Of a DNA stretch of 64,000 bases, positions 24,501 through 36,660 are shown piece after piece. Made by a program: the position numbers and the translations under genes. The stretch comes from Sitta carolinensis (taxonomy: Eukaryota; Chordata; Aves; Passeriformes; Sittidae), in NCBI GenBank assembly GCA_032173965.1, contig JAVUNC010000025.1, forward strand, positions 14,522,001 through 14,586,000. The letters are read 5' to 3'. Position 1 is the stretch's first letter. Each line of letters begins with the position of its first letter. Below the pieces are notes generated by a model. The model was not told the origin of the DNA and searched no databases. It saw only the letters and a program-made list of their open reading frames with translations.

Positions 24501-27500
24501 CAGCACTCATTATAGAGGCAGTGGTGAAAAAAATTTCATTATGCCATTCATCTTTTACCTCTATTTATCATGGGTTTAGCCCTAGCAGCTTTCTATAAAA
24601 AGCTCTTCAGGTCTTCCTTTCTTGCAGTGTGGAGCTGCAAGGCAAGTAGCCAAAGACAGAGCATGCTACTACTGGCACTCTTGCCTTAGACTGGGTTTTG
24701 CTTGCCAGAACTGAGGCTGAGAGACAAGGGAAAGAAGAAAAGAAAAATGTTGTCTAAAGAAAAAAGCATCAGGATTTCTATAAAAGCAACATGTACAATT
24801 ATACGTAAACAGTCACATATGTCTAGACAAAATTTAACACATTTTTTTATTGAAAAGACACAAAAATTCACTATAACATGGAGAGCTGCCTGTTATGCCT
24901 GTAGAATTTGCCACTTTCTGGAAATAAAGATTGATGGCCTGAAAGAACCAGGAGTTTAGAACTTATTCAACCAGTAAGCATGGAAAGAGAAGACAAATAT
25001 TTCAAAGCAGTGGCAGTGAAAATTCAAGGTTTGGGCTAAGGATATTTTATAAATAAATGCCCTATCTATCTATTTCTAGGCTTTTTCAACAAGGTATTGC
25101 TGCCTGAAAGAACTTCCATGTCGAGAGAAAGCCATAAGTGAACATCAATATGAATGGAAAAAAACTGTGACACATTGCACAGAAATGCTTCCACAAAACC
25201 CTTACTGGGAAACAGCACTACAGCCAGTCTCACCTAAGGAGAAAAAAAATAAAAAAAATACACTAAAAGTTTACCCAAGTGTAATAAAGCAGCTCTAAAA
25301 ATTTACAAGTGAATTTGCACTTTCAAATATTTAAAGTCAAACTGCTGGCAAAGGCCAAACAAGAGTTCTCCACATTCTCTAGACTTAAAAATCCTCCATT
25401 GCAAAGATTTCTTGATTAAAAATCAATAAATACACACGGTTTTTCTGAACTCATTGAGTTGAAAATGCAGTCCTTTGTAAACACTTAAAATCAGAAATGG
25501 AATATTTTTATTGATATTACATGTCCGGTCTGTTTAAATTTACTATAAATTATACAAAATTCCTCCTGTTTAATTCATTTTTTCAAGACGAATCATGAAA
25601 TGACATCTACTTATTCACAAGACTTCAATTTTACCATCAGAAATAAAATTGACTGTTTATTAGATAAAGGAGATCTCAGCATTCCCTTGATCTGAACAGC
25701 ACAGAAGACAAATTCTATGCCAGAATGCAAAGAAACCGGACATGGGGGTCTAAAATACAGTAAAATAAAAAATTTTTAAAAACTCCCACCAAACAATAAA
25801 CATATTTTCCCCAAAAAACCACCACCAAATAATAAAACAGAAACAAAATAGAATTAAGGTAGCTCCCATAACTACTTCAGTACAGATATGATAAATTGTG
25901 GCTACTTGAGCTCAAGTACCTAAGAACCCAGGACCTTTTGACCACAGGTTAAAACTGGCTAGAGCTTCAAAAATTTACTTTTCCAAGAAAAATTTTCCAT
26001 GGGCATTTAAGGAACTAATAAATATGTTAAATGAAAGAATGGTTCACAAAATGAAACAGTTTCTTGAGAATTTGTACTGAATGTGTAACAGTAACTTTCA
26101 GGACAAAATACTGATTTTTTATTATTGTTTAGTGCAGCCATCATCACTGAATACAAATAGTATTGGCCAAGTCAAAAAATTATTCATAAGAAAGCTTCAT
26201 CTGCTTTAGACTCATACTTCTACAGCTTTTAGGTCTGTAGATTGCTATTTTCTTTAAAGAAATGTGTCAAGAAGCAGCATCAGCTCTCTAGATGACACAG
26301 GACAAAGGCTCCAGTTATGTTTCTCTAACACCTAGATGGCAAGTGGGAAAATGCTAAATAAAACCACAATAAAGAGATCAGAACACAAGAAGAACCTGAT
26401 CTCAGATATATTTGGTTGATTATGTGCTCTTAATTATTGACCAACACATTTTCCTCAAGGGCCCAGAGGAAACGAATAAGCAATAAAAACAAACAAACAA
26501 ACAAACAAAACCCACAAAACAAAACAAAACAAACAAAAAACCCCACAAAAAAAAAAAAAAAACCCAACCAAATCAAAGAACTCTGTCTTCTTACATGACT
26601 CCTTTTAATCCAAATATCCAAACATTTATAACAGACTATTGCATAATAAGTGCAATAAGCACGGGGGTGGGGGATGCCTGTGGTTTGCAGGTTTTTTCCC
26701 AATAATTTTGAAATTCCTTCACACAATACATATGTTAAAGCACTCAACTATCCTGTATATGTAGGACAATGTCCTTACTGCTTGCTAGTCCTACTGCCTT
26801 CTTACCAGCTCAAATTTCCTGAGAAATGGACACAAGGCTGCACTGCATAGCAACTTTTGTCTCTGGTATGAGGAGCAGGAAAAAAAACCAGGAGATGCTG
26901 ATCTCTGTTCCAGAGACAATGCACAGGGATAAGCAAAATCCTGGGTAAAATATTCATAGATTCATCTCTGCCAGTTTACATCCCCTCCTCGCCCTCCAGA
27001 GCACCCTTATAGAAATTCATCAACTTGTTAAAACTGAGAGACAGAAAGGGCTCAGTCATCTCCTCGACCCCACCAGCTCCAGTCTATTGTGATGTTGACT
27101 CCCACTTATCTGCTAAACCTAGTTTGAATTTCAGATGGTTTCCATCTTTATCACTGTAAAGCCAAATTCAACCTCATTAAAATTTAAAGTGCTCTGCTGT
27201 AACTCAGTCACTCAGAACACTGACAAATTTACTGTGTTTTTAAATATGATCCACAGTACCAAAGAGACACAGTAAACAAAGTAATTTAAAATCAGTTAAT
27301 ATTGCAATTTGAAAGGAAACTGAAATTCTGTACCTAACATGTCTGTTCTATAAAAAAATTTACTTTTGCATTAGAGGAATTAACAGGAAAGTGGTTAAAG
27401 AGGTTATCCTATAATAATAATAGATTTGTATGCAAGTACATGCAGACCTGCATCTGACACACTGGCAAGTCATATACAGCCCTCTTAGATGAGTTAAAGA

Positions 27501-30127
27501 ACAATGCCAACCAAGCAGCTTTTTCCAAGGAAACATCAGAATATGTTAACACACAGAATTTCATTAATTTTTTTGAGTAAACGTATCCAGTCTTAGACCT
27601 TTTATAAAGAAATTTGGGAAAACATTTTCTTTTAAAATGTAAAATTATTTAAAATTATTTTTGTCCTCAGGCAAAATGATATCTAAACAGACTGATTCCT
27701 TGAGACCAAAACTAAGTGTTGTGAAAGCTAATCATATTTCTACATTTATTTTCACTACCTGATCTGGGACAGAACTTTGCAATGCCACAGGAGTTTGAAG
27801 TCATATTTTAAATCCATACCTGTCTAGTAGCCCACACTGGAGAAATAATCTCACGAATGAGAATAATGATTTTTTTGAACAGAGGTTTTCTGAATAGTGA
27901 AGGCAAGGAGAACAGTCTGATCTGAGCTCTTTTAAGATGCCATCAGTGGTTTGCATTTGCATGTTTTGCTTCAGCACTTACACACCAAACACCGTATAAA
28001 CTTTGCAATTGCAGCAAGTTTCACAGTGCATGGCACGAGCAGTAAATTAGAGTACACATTCTGACACAGCGCACCTGAATACATTTCCACCTTGTATTCG
28101 TTGCAACAGATTTGTGGTGCAGTTAAATGTAAATATAAATGCCATTCTTCAAAACAGTTAACTGTAAAGGGGACATGAGATCAAAGTGATGTTCCCTACC
28201 ATGTAATAAAGGGAACAGAGACAGAGTGAGGCCCCATTTTCCGCAGCCAAACTGCAAGAAATTGAGTGGCTAATAAGACAGCAACATTTTCAGCACTCAC
28301 ATGACTATTACTTCAATTCTATTTAGGGATTTCTTTTGGGTTAGCTAACAAAATAATTTTGTTCTTGTTTATTTTGTTCTGGCAGAAAATAGTAGTCAGA
28401 AATCTGGATTTACAGCCCTGTACTTCTGGTGAAATAGAACAGGGACAGAACACAACATAAGGCAGAATAATCTGGAAGTTAGGTACATACTACAGTTGCA
28501 GCAAGAGTCACAGAAGTTCAATTTCAATTATCACTAGAGATCATCATCCTCACCACTTTTCCACTGATAATGTGCAACATTAAGGTAGTAAAAAATCTGG
28601 TGTATGAATGCAACAACTAAGTAAACCATCTGCTGCATGGAAAGTCAGCTGAGAGAACGACTGTGGACATATGGGGATACCAGCAGTGAATCACCCATTC
28701 AAGAATAAGTCAAGCTCTGGTCAAATCAAGGTCTGAAAACAAAGTGAGGATGGCAAAGAAGCCATTGAACAACTGCTGCTGCTGGTTTGTGGCAACCTCA
28801 GGACCCATCCCAGACCTGCACCACCTCTGGAATCAGTTTGTCACCTGGGATATGACTTGCTCTAGTTCAGAATACCTTAAATACTGCCCATCAGTGGAGG
28901 ATCAGAGTGAAAAATGGAGGAGCAGTGGTAAAGACACTTTACAGTGGGAAGAGTGAAATTTTTTTAAAGCCTTCAAAATGGGTCCAAGGAGGGATTTTGA
29001 TTCAGATGTTTAAAGTTCAGGTTCTGCTTCCAAAGTGAAGAGAGAGCTGGATCAACTCCTTTTAGTTAAATTAGTCCTTTTGACTTCAGTTGACTCTGTC
29101 CAGCAGAACTTCCTCTGCTTTCACAGAAAGCACTGGAGTGAGGTCAAAGGAGCTACTCAGGCTGATATTTTACTTCTGGGCAGAAAAGTCGTTTTGGGCA
29201 ACATGTATGACATTGAACACCTTTCCATATGGAGGCAGAAATTATTTTTTGGCCCTTATTTAACCACCAAATTATGATCTAGTAGGTTGGTGCAACAGCA
29301 GCACAAGCTATAGGATCTGTGGCTGGTGGGGCACTGTTATTCAATTGAAATAACAAAAGAAATACTAAAGATGTTGTCCCACAGTGGGACTCAAGGAAAT
29401 CTTCCTACTCACTAACCCAATTTTCATCTGTGCCAATGGAAATGATGCTGAACACTCAGACCAGACACCATTTCACTGAGCTTACATCTAGAAACATTTG
29501 TTCTATTTCCCTTGCAGAGGACAGAAATTTCTGAATAACTTGATCCTTTTCACAGATATATGTCTAGCCCCCATTCTAGTAGGAACCATCTTACCCTAAC
29601 ATGACCATGCACACCAAAAACCTCACAAATGAGCCACCAAAACCTCACACCCCCCACTCACAAACGCCACAGTCTTAAAATTAAAGTACTCTGCAGAATT
29701 TCTTTCTCCAAAACATCCCACAGAAATATGTTCGCTTGACATTTTCAGAGGAAGCAATCTTTCAACAATTTCATATTTTTCTACCTTTTCATCAGGAAAA
29801 GGCTTTGCTACTGAAAAATACCCCAAAAATGTTTGTGGAAAACAGAAATCCCTACCACTTTCTGATCTGCCAGTTTTGTACCTTCACTTCCCCTTTTTTT
29901 CTCTCGTTAGAGGAAAATTTTGCGTTGGTAAGAAATCAGATGTAAACAAGCTAGTAGGGACTTCTAACCAGTGTTTAAAGAGATGCCAATGAGACATTGC
30001 TGCTTCCTGGCAAACCAATACTCTGTCCTTGAGCAGACCTGCACTGAGGAGCAGCAACTGGAAGAAATGTATTTTCTACCTGAATGTCCTGTTCTCCAAG
30101 GCAGTTTAAAACATGCTAAGTAGAGGA
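21533..30127. other. Long AT-rich noncoding stretch, no gene recognised
   Basis: More than 8 kb with no frame above 115 codons and none with recognisable motifs. The 115-codon minus-strand frame at 22209-22556 is overlapped by a plus-strand frame (22261-22446), which argues against either. Homopolymer and A/C-rich microsatellites occur at 23881-23909 and 26485-26576. A perfect octamer motif (ATTTGCAT) lies at 27955-27962 in non-repetitive sequence (27930-28160) that could be regulatory. A GC-richer patch at 28740-28950 has no identity that I can see. Confidence 0.55.
26485..26576 (+). repeat. A/C-rich microsatellite, (AAAC)n and A-run
   Basis: About six AAAC units (26486-26510) pass into AAAAC units, a CCCC-interrupted A-rich stretch and an A run of about 15. 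Read on the minus strand it gives a 105-codon low-complexity frame (26430-26747) rich in Phe and Cys that is not a gene. Confidence 0.9.
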
Positions 30128-30492
30128 GAATCACAGAATGGTTGAGGTCAGATCTTTGGAGGTCAAGAGATGCCACCACTCAACCTCACTGCTCAAGCCA
30201 GGTCACCTAGAGCACACTGCCCATAAATAATAAATAAATTTTCAGTATCTTGAAGAATGGAGACTCCATTACTTCACTAAACAACCTGTTCCAGGGTTTA
30301 GCCATCCTCATGGTAAAAAGATGATTCCTGATCTAGAGACAGCTTCCTGTGAGTTTCAGTTGGTGCCCATTGCCTCCTGCCCTGTCACCAGGCATCATGG
30401 AAAACAGCCTGGCTCCATCTTCTTTGCACCTTCCCTTCAGGTATTTCTATAATTTCATCAGAGCCTCCTGAGCCTTCTCTTCTCCAAGTTGC
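30128..30492 (-). mobile_element. CR1 LINE 3'-end fragment
   Basis: Plus-strand reading starts with the antisense octamer array and head (AGAATCACAGAATGGTTGAGG). It continues 'GGTCACCTAGAGCACACTGC', 'GAATGGAGACTCCATTACTTC', 'CAACCTGTTCCAGGGTTTAG', 'CAGTTGGTGCCCATTGCCTC', 'CCCTGTCACCAGGCATCATGG', 'CCTTCAGGTATTTCTATAAT' and 'GAGCCTTCTCTTCTCCAAG'. These are the CR1 tail landmarks in reverse order, so the element is on the minus strand. Its wording matches the subfamily of the plus-strand copy at 15910-17140 rather than that of 2631 and 13972. Confidence 0.92.
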
Positions 30493-30576
30493 ACATTACT
30501 AGTGGAACAGAGAAAACATTTGAGGTTATTCCATGGTATGCTGTTCCTGTTTCCCCCACCCAGGCTGTAGAAGCCA

Positions 30577-30602
30577 CATATATATATATATATATATATA
30601 CA
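30577..30602. repeat. (TA)n microsatellite
   Basis: About 12-13 TA/AT dinucleotides, followed by CATACATAAG. A likely polymorphic simple repeat. Confidence 0.95.
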
Positions 30603-32446
30603 TACATAAGTGTAAGCATCCCTTGCAGGAAGCTTTTTTGTTCAATAGGAACTTTCCTCTTCTCAATATCTCTTTACAGAATATGAGTGAAAAAGTTTAT
30701 AGCAAGTATTCAAACATCTATCCTGCCTTTCACAAAGGCCACAGAGCTTTACTATACTACTTTGTATGTCTGTACCACATTTGCTGCTAGTCTGAAAAGA
30801 AGCTTTATTACTGAAGCAAGAATCTGTTCACAGAGAGTAAGTTTCCTCTTCTCCTTCCTCCTGCTATTTTAATTCTCCTCCAGATGTTTTCTTTCCTATT
30901 TGCAAGGCAAATGGTGCTAAACGAGAAGATCAAACTGAAGCAAGAAAGAGATGTCCCTCTGAGACACACTACTTTATGACAACCCAAATTTTAAATTTGA
31001 ATCAGAATAATTGCCAGAACAGCTGTGCTGACTCTACACAAATGTATAAAACAAGAATGGGACCAGTTCACATTTTAAGTTCTTGTTTTCTGTTCTCATC
31101 CTCTTGCATTCCCTTTGCCCCTTTCCCATTATTGTGAGCTTTCCAGCAGTCAGGTTTCAATTGTTCTGCTCTGGTGTCACAATCGTTTCTGTCACACAGG
31201 CCCTCAGTTTCTAGTGGCACAGGATCAGCAGCTCTGCACTGATCCCTCTATCCATGTAAAATATTCCTGCACTGAGAACCCCCAGGACATGGATGCTGGT
31301 GGCCAGCTCAGAAAGGAGTCAGCTAAGGAGCCACAAAACTCCAGGCTTCATTCAGGTTTCCCTAAAGCTTACTCTTAGAAACTCAAGTATCCATGCAAGG
31401 ATTTGGTCAGACTGTAATCTTCTGGTGGTTACTTGGGTGGAGGAAGCAGCCAAAGGATGAGGATGTTTGGATATCTTTGTTGAACACTGGGATATTCTTT
31501 GGCACTGTGGGTACTGGCTGGGTCACTGCATATGACAAATGAGGTCAGCAATCTTCATCTGTAAAGAGTTTGTTTTCATCTCTCCCTGGACTTTTACAAG
31601 AAGAAAATTTGTACAACATAAAGTACAGGAACTTCTCAAAAGTGCCAATAGAAAAATCTTTTGGTTTACTTAATTATCCTCCTAATCACTGGTGCTTTAA
31701 TAGAATTTTAAGCACGGTGGATTATTTTAATACCCACTCAATTTTAATTACAGTACATTTAAAGAGATTAGTTTTTAACCAAGATGGATATCATCATCTC
31801 TGAGACAGTACTAACAAGTTGTAGCCACTGTCTTTTCCTTCCAACAAACAAAAGTCATCCTTACTTAGACTAACATATTTGCTTGGTGATTTTGCTTAGG
31901 GCTCCTATCAGTCAGCAGCACTAGAAATAATGCAAACAAGTACTCAGTCCTCGCCCCAAGAAAACACTTTTTCAAGCAGATAACATGCAAAACATACTTG
32001 CAGATTAAAGACTTAAATTTTTCCCTCACAGAGATTCGTGAAGGTGCCCATTGTGCAGCTTTGTGCCTCCTGAAGGGAATGTTTGCACCAAGTTGGGGCA
32101 CCTAAGGTAGCAACTCATTGGGTGAAGGCAGACTTTCAAATTAAGTGATTCAAGTTGCTTTTAGGAGGATAAGTGGGGACCTGAGGTTCTGGATTGCTAC
32201 AGTTTGACACGAGTACAAGCAGGATTTTTTTCAAATTCCACAGTTTTAAAAACTAAGCTTTTGCCCACACTTTTGAGAGCATGAAGGACATTTTGTTGAG
32301 CTCAAAATATTGTTCATGAATAATGAAGAAACACATCCTATGTTTAAAGATAGGAATTTATGCAACCGAAATTTTAAATCTGATTGCTGTCAGTGCAGAA
32401 CTGGCTGTTACTAAAAAAGAAAAAGACAATAATATCATTAGAATAC

Positions 32447-32474
<28 letters not shown>
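32447..32474. repeat. Poly(A) tract
   Basis: An uninterrupted run of 28 A, then GAGCC. The preceding 150 bases do not look like an mRNA 3' end: no AATAAA lies at the expected distance. Confidence 0.95.
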
Positions 32475-32479
<5 letters not shown>

Positions 32480-34369
32480 TCAATAATAGTTGTAGCACCA
32501 TATTTTTCACAAATGACTCAGTCTGTATCCCATTCCCTGGTGTTATGTTAACCCTACACTGCTCCTCTGAGTCTTAAAGTTGGTGGTTTAAATGTGGGCT
32601 TGGTAGAAGCAAGGAAAAAGGTATTACAGCAAGCTATGAGCATCTGGAGGAATCAAATTTTTGTGGGTTTCTTCTTTGTCACTCCATTTGGAGTCCTTCC
32701 CATACACCTGGCAACACAGATTTACTCTGGCATCCCTCCTCCATCAGTCTGCATCTCCACATCACCTCTAAGTTTACTATTTATGGTGCCTTTTACACCA
32801 CATTAGATACTACTTCTTTATTCTCTTTGTTACCTCTGAAGCCAGTTTTCTCTAGCTTCAGCTCCGTGGTTGTTTAAGCAATGATTGGAAAGTTGTTAAT
32901 GTCTGTTAGGTCTTCTTAGCCAAGCCACATCTCTTATTACTCCCTGCCAGTGTCCCTGCATGTCACCTCCTGCTTTCTCAGTTGCCAAGGCATCTTCTTT
33001 ACACTACAATAATTCATTAGTCATACATTTCTGATTCTACTCAGAATAACTTTATTAATCCGATTTATATAAAAGGTTGTACCTTAGAAAGATAGCAAAA
33101 CTTTTTAAAAATTAGAATAGACAGCTGATCAGTTGAAGAAACCAGCTAAATCAAGTACACATTTTCATGCAAGTAAAAAAGTTAAACAAGTAAGAGACTA
33201 TCTTACACTAATTCTCAGAGTTCCCAAAAATCACAACTCTCAGTAATTCAACTTTAAACACTGTCAAAAAAAAGCTCTGCAGGTAAAAGCTTGATTGTTT
33301 CCCAGCCTGAACATTTGAAACATTAACAATTCCACCATCTAAACTGTACCTGGACTTCAGATCACTGTATTCTCACCAGCTGTGGCAAAGACATTGTAAT
33401 AGCTACATTTCCATCCTAAAAATATACTCTTGCTAAATCAACATGTTAATTGAAATCGAAGGTTAACCTCTGAAGCTGACCCAGATTCAGCAGAGAAAGA
33501 CAAGGGTATGCATCTGGGCAGAAATTTTCTTCCTATGAAAATCAGTAGGCAGGACCCATAAGACTGAATTCACAGGATTTTAACAAAGTCAGATATGGAA
33601 TGTTACTGCCAGGAAACATGAACAGCACACTCGGATTTCTGGAAAGCCTGAGGGAGCTGATTATTTAACTCATGTTATATAAATGAAAATATTAATACCA
33701 CTTCAACCTTCTTTTCTAAGGAGGCTTCGAATATTAATGCCTTTATTCAAAAGTGATTTGATCAATACAGTTTGTGTTAATGAAAAAGAAACGAGTTAAT
33801 TGAAGCATTCACTTTTGGAAGAACAAACATTTTCTGAGGGTTCATATTTTGAAGTCCAGCAAATATTCCCTTCCTTAGTCAACCTTTTAGGCAAAGCCCT
33901 AGCACAAAACAAACCCAACTAAACACACAGAGGAGAGACTATGAATTAGAAGATATGCTGCAACTCTGAAAAGTGCTACCACGGATTTCTTTTCTACAGA
34001 AGCCACATGAAAAATCACCTTACAACAAAGCCTCATGGTGCGTTATTCATTTTCTTCCAGCCCAAAGTCATATTTTGCTCTTTGACTGATATGCTAAAGA
34101 TGCAGGGGGAAGCAAGGTGTGATTGCAATTTCAGGATCATGCTCAGTGACACACAAGGAGGGACTCTAAAACCAGACCTTCCTCTGCCCATGCAGAATTT
34201 TTGCCAAGGTCCCTAGAGGTCACACATGCACAACCACTGCATTTGTCCACTGTGCCTCTAGCTCTCTTGAGGCTTTGCTTTAGTAAGACAAATGGCTAAT
34301 TCACTACAGAATAATGTTGTGCATTTCATGATTAAACACAAGCCTCTTCAGACTTAGCTTCATTTATTT

Positions 34370-34720
34370 CCTCGGCAATGAAATATGTGCTGGTTTGTAT
34401 TTTTTCATTGCTACTTAAATACAAGGAGTTTTTAAAAGGCTGGAGGAATTATCAAAGAGGAATCTTTCATTTTAACATAAAAATATGTTTTTGGTCACTA
34501 CTTTTACCTGCTGCCATATATTTATTTAATCGCATCATTTAAATGTGTTTAAGGAATTTGAATAATTGCTAATGAGCCTTCCCTTAGGAATTCAATTAAA
34601 CCTAGCCCCAAATCTGTAGACATTAATGGGAAGAGTGAAATCTTATTCTTCTAACTAGATATTTATATCGAGATTTATATAAAAGTTAATCATCAGTAAT
34701 CCCTAATTATACAGTTTTCA
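34370..34720. other. AT-rich, non-repetitive block; possible regulatory element
   Basis: Contains repeated homeodomain-type cores (TAATTGCTAATGAG near 34562-34576, ATTCAATTAAAC, ACATTAATGG) and TATTTATTTAATC with little simple repetition. The pattern is compatible with a conserved noncoding element, but that judgment rests on motif content alone. Confidence 0.15.
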
Positions 34721-34855
34721 GTATTAGCATAGTTAACAGAAACACCTTGTAGCATGCTCATGACCATAAATGCTTGTTTGGTGACTGATGACATTAAAAC
34801 CCGGGGTCAGATGTTCCCTCTTTGGTGGCTGGGACTTTTAGTTTTGGAGTGGAGT

Positions 34856-34891
34856 GGGTGGGGAAGGGGGCCCAGCAGAGAAGGGAGGGGG
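34856..34891 (+). other. G-quadruplex-forming motif
   Basis: Five G tracts occur: GGG-T-GGGG-AA-GGGGG, a 12-base loop, then GGG-A-GGGGG. Four tracts with short loops plus one longer loop can form an intramolecular quadruplex. It lies in a short GC-rich patch (34800-35040) inside AT-rich DNA. Confidence 0.6.
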
Positions 34892-36339
34892 CTGTTTGTT
34901 TTTGAAAGAAGCACTGCCCCTATCACAGCGACCTCGTGCATGATGCTGTCTCCACCCAGCCTTCTCCTTGTGCCCAAGACTGCACAACAAGAGCTGCCTC
35001 TTTCAGTCCCTACCTTGCCTCAATCCCTGCTGTTACAGAGACTGTCCAGTGCCATTAGCTAGGTTCAACTATTTCAATTAAGAGTTTCTCTGTACAACAG
35101 GGCTCTGCTGTGCTAATGGAGAAGTAATTCATCAATATTTAGAGCTAAACCCCCATCATTTTACTAGCATGCATGCACCCAGGGGTCCTCCCTCTTTGCT
35201 GTTCACAGTGACCTCTGCCCACCTGCTCTATTGCTATCCAGCCTGGCTAGATGTGCCTACACTCAGCTTGCTGTCACTTCAGGAAACAAAGGATAATGCC
35301 AAATTTATCCTCTGCTGATATAAATAGCAGATCATACTGTCCCTGATGTAAATGAAAGTAAAGACTCATTAGTGAAATTGTTAATCCATGTGCATAAAAG
35401 CTCAGAAAGAGAATGTGTTTCTGATTTAAACCTCCCCAACCATGCAGAACACCTAACCCAGTGCAAACTCTAGGAACTTGGCTGGAGCACATTAGATGGC
35501 CAAGAAGCAAGAATCTGTGCTCTGAAGCAGGCAAGAGAGAGGGAACAGACCAAGAAGTCAAAACTGGTCTTCCAGTTTTCCAAATCAATTAATGACTGAA
35601 TGACTGGCTTTTAAGGTCTTAGCATCTTACATCATCACAAACAGAAGAGAGCACAATAGCTCACAACAGGCAGCTGAATCTCTACATTGTCCTTCTCAAT
35701 TTTTACCAACTAGTCTCAAAAAAACCCCCACAGAAACAAGGAGATGCCCCATCTTACCCAAAGCAGAGGGTCTGTGCTTGATTTTCACTTCTCTGGCTTC
35801 ACTAACACTGCACTTGCTTCCCTGCTGTGTCCACCAGCCAGGGAAAGGGACACGTTTGGGACTTGTGCCATCAGCCCCTGTGTTACTGTGACACAGATAG
35901 AAACACACAGCAGCACACACAACAGGGGTTCAGGCAGAGAGGAAGAAAGGAAGAAGATTCTAGTTTATTGTTGCCCTCGTATCTCTCAGTTTCTGGGCAG
36001 TGAGCAGAGATTGGACAGAGAAGTTCCCACCTCTCCATCTCCACTGGGCACTGGAGAGTCCATCAGGTGAGATCTTTCACAAAGAAATGTAAACATGATC
36101 CTTGTTTATCTTACAATTCATGAGCACTGATTCCACCATACTAAAACAAATCAGAAGGCTGATTTTCAAGGACAGCACCCCTGCTCTGCTGCACCTCCTG
36201 CCACTTCAGCAGGGACAGAGCACAAACACAGCTGGTCAGGTATGGAACTGTTCATCAAGAATTAGAACAAATGTTTTTGGCCTATTCAGGAGTAACATAA
36301 TCTGAGTTTATCATTTGTTTGTGCTGTATCGCAGGTTAG
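34892..36339. other. Mixed-composition noncoding stretch, no gene recognised
   Basis: Frames of 102-108 codons (34754-35062, 35274-35588, 35744-36070) overlap frames on the opposite strand at least in part and match nothing I know. Composition is less AT-rich than the surroundings. Confidence 0.5.
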
Positions 36340-36660
36340 ACCACCTATGAATTTTACACTTTGTTACAATTGTCCATTCTTTTTTGCATGTCACTCTTGT
36401 CCCCACTAATAACAAAATATAACCATGGCAACGAAATAATAAAAACACTTTTGAATATGTTTAAATAATTTTTAGTAACTTCTTGACAGTTACTGTAGGC
36501 AAAACGTATGTATTTTTCACAAAATACACGTTATATTATTGTCACTGTAAGAAACAGAGATAAATTATAGGTAATTTCCACTTCTTAAATCCTGTTTCTA
36601 TGGTAATATGAGCAACTGCCATTACTTCAGAGCTTGTTACCATGGTTATTTCAGGTAATT
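36340..36660. promoter_or_regulatory. Candidate regulatory block with two inverted RFX-like motifs
   Basis: The 14-mer GTTGCCATGGTTAT occurs on the minus strand at 36419-36432, and GTTACCATGGTTAT, differing by one base, on the plus strand at 36636-36649. Each has one good X-box half-site (GTTRCC) and one poorer half. RFX proteins bind such imperfect palindromes as dimers. Between them lies an imperfect hairpin (ACGTATGTATTTTTCACAAA then ATACACGTT, about 36504-36532). The pairing is visible in the sequence; a regulatory role is inference. Confidence 0.25.

Larger units (their letters stand above)
30493..34369. other. AT-rich noncoding stretch, no gene recognised
   Basis: Short unrecognised frames only (60-87 codons). 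It includes a (TA)n microsatellite, a poly(A) tract at 32447-32474, and ordinary AT-rich sequence. Confidence 0.55.

Noticed and set aside
26430..26747. 105-codon minus-strand frame with a Phe/Cys-rich stretch resembling membrane segments
   Set aside because: It is the reverse translation of the AAAC microsatellite and A run.
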